NCBI GenBank assembly: GCA_027034965.1
Contig: JALVWL010000242.1
Coordinates: forward strand, 1-6,051
DNA from: Candidatus Omnitrophota bacterium
Lineage (GTDB): Bacteria; Omnitrophota; Gorgyraeia; S143-82
Length of the DNA: 6,051 bases
Direction of reading: 5' to 3'
Part shown: positions 5,751-6,051 of the stretch, in pieces
How the letters are laid out: each line of letters begins with the position of its first letter
How positions within the stretch are numbered: the first letter of the stretch is position 1
Notes under the pieces: generated by a model
Database searches by the model: none
What the model was told of the DNA's origin: nothing
The model's input: the letters and a program-made list of their open reading frames with translations, nothing else
Position numbers and translations under genes: made by a program

Positions 5751-5786
5751 TTCGGTTGTCATTTCGGTTGTCATTTCGGTTGTCAT
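5751..5786 (+). repeat. Three perfect 12-bp tandem repeats in the Fic leader
   Basis: 'ttcggttgtcat' occurs three times without mismatch or spacer (5751-5762, 5763-5774, 5775-5786). Flanking bases continue the period briefly (the preceding 'at', the following 'tt'). The array lies between the candidate promoter and the Fic start. Twelve bases are four codons, so changes in copy number would not shift the frame, which is open through the array (Ile-Ser-Val-Val units) into the Fic gene, but no start codon lies upstream of the array in that frame. Confidence 0.9.
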
Positions 5787-5802
5787 TTATTACAATAAGA
5801 CC

Positions 5803-6051
5803 ATGGGGTTCATTCTAAAATATACTATAACAAACAAAATCCTTAATAATATATCCCATATAATAAGTTGCCGGGAGATTATAGAGCGTTCTTCGGTTAT
5901 TCCTATGTGGGAATTAGCCTTAAGAAAAGACGCATTGATTCGTAGTGCCTATTTTTCCACAAAGATAGAAGGAAACAGGCTTTCTTTGGAACAGGTAAGG
6001 GCGCTTGCCGAAAATAAAGAGATTATTTCTGCAACCAAAGATAAACAAGAG
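5803..6051 (+). CDS. Fic-family protein, N-terminal part (runs off the window)
   Basis: The frame is open from the ATG at 5803 to the window end (83 residues, incomplete). It resembles the N-terminal region of Fic/DOC proteins: 'LKYTITNKILNNIS' (5-18), then 'IPMWELALRKDALIRSAYFS' (33-52), then 'STKIEGNRLSLEQV' (52-65). The segment S52-x-x-x-E56-G57 fits the class II inhibitory-helix motif (S/T)xxxE(G/N), whose Glu blocks ATP in the Fic active site. Fic enzymes usually transfer AMP to protein hydroxyls. The catalytic HxFxDGNGR motif would lie downstream, outside the window, so activity cannot be judged. ATG 5803 is the only ordinary start in this frame after the stop at 5737. The ribosome binding site is weak ('aaga' at 5797-5800). 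The gene is probably unrelated to the flagellar operon. Confidence 0.82.
   Translation, partial: MGFILKYTITNKILNNISHIISCREIIERSSVIPMWELALRKDALIRSAYFSTKIEGNRLSLEQVRALAENKEIISATKDKQE

Noticed and set aside
5751..5786. CRISPR array
   Set aside because: The units are 12 bp and directly adjacent with no spacers.

Overview
This window looks like bacterial chromosome from a flagellated organism. Seven tightly packed plus-strand genes (361-5407) form what looks like one operon: a rod-binding FlgJ-like protein, the chaperone FlgN, the hook-filament junction proteins FlgK and FlgL, the regulators FliW and CsrA, and a HAD-IB phosphatase. Spacings are 41, 21, -1, 27, 1 and 2 nt. The order flgN-flgK-flgL-fliW-csrA is the one familiar from Firmicutes, but flgM and flagellin do not appear where they often sit. 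Codon use is rich in ATA and AGA/AGG. The A-rich intergenic DNA full of 'aaaaactaaaaacc'-type runs reminds me of uncultured groundwater lineages such as Omnitrophota. That placement is a weak impression, not a demonstration.

Layout: 1-360 is non-coding and is filled by a copy (A) of an A/T-skewed element. Then come flgJ-like (361-639), flgN (681-1163), flgK (1185-2885), flgL (2885-4111, with the start moved to the ATG at 2885), fliW (4139-4588), csrA (4590-4817) and the HAD-IB phosphatase (4820-5407). A second copy (B) of the element fills 5425-5749, in the same orientation. It is followed by three perfect 12-bp tandem repeats (5751-5786). The 5' part of a Fic-family gene starts at 5803 and runs off the window.

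How the genes work together: FlgK and FlgL form the junction between hook and filament, and FlgN escorts them to the export apparatus. The FlgJ-like protein caps or binds the rod during assembly. FliW and CsrA form the partner-switch that in Bacillus couples flagellin translation to secretion. This CsrA has the canonical RNA-contact residues (R6, V42, R44) and a B. subtilis-like C-terminal extension, so FliW control is plausible. The phosphatase has no obvious flagellar role and no visible ribosome binding site, so it is probably translated by coupling to csrA.

The least explained part is the element pair that brackets the operon. The left edges match at about 40 of 47 positions and the right edges at 71 of 82 positions without gaps, while the middles differ. 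Each copy carries loosely self-complementary arms. The conserved right edge holds a promoter-like pair (-35-like, 17-bp spacer, -10-like) and lies directly upstream of flgJ in copy A and of the Fic gene in copy B. It may be a mobile fold-back element that carries a promoter, or a repeated intergenic regulatory module.
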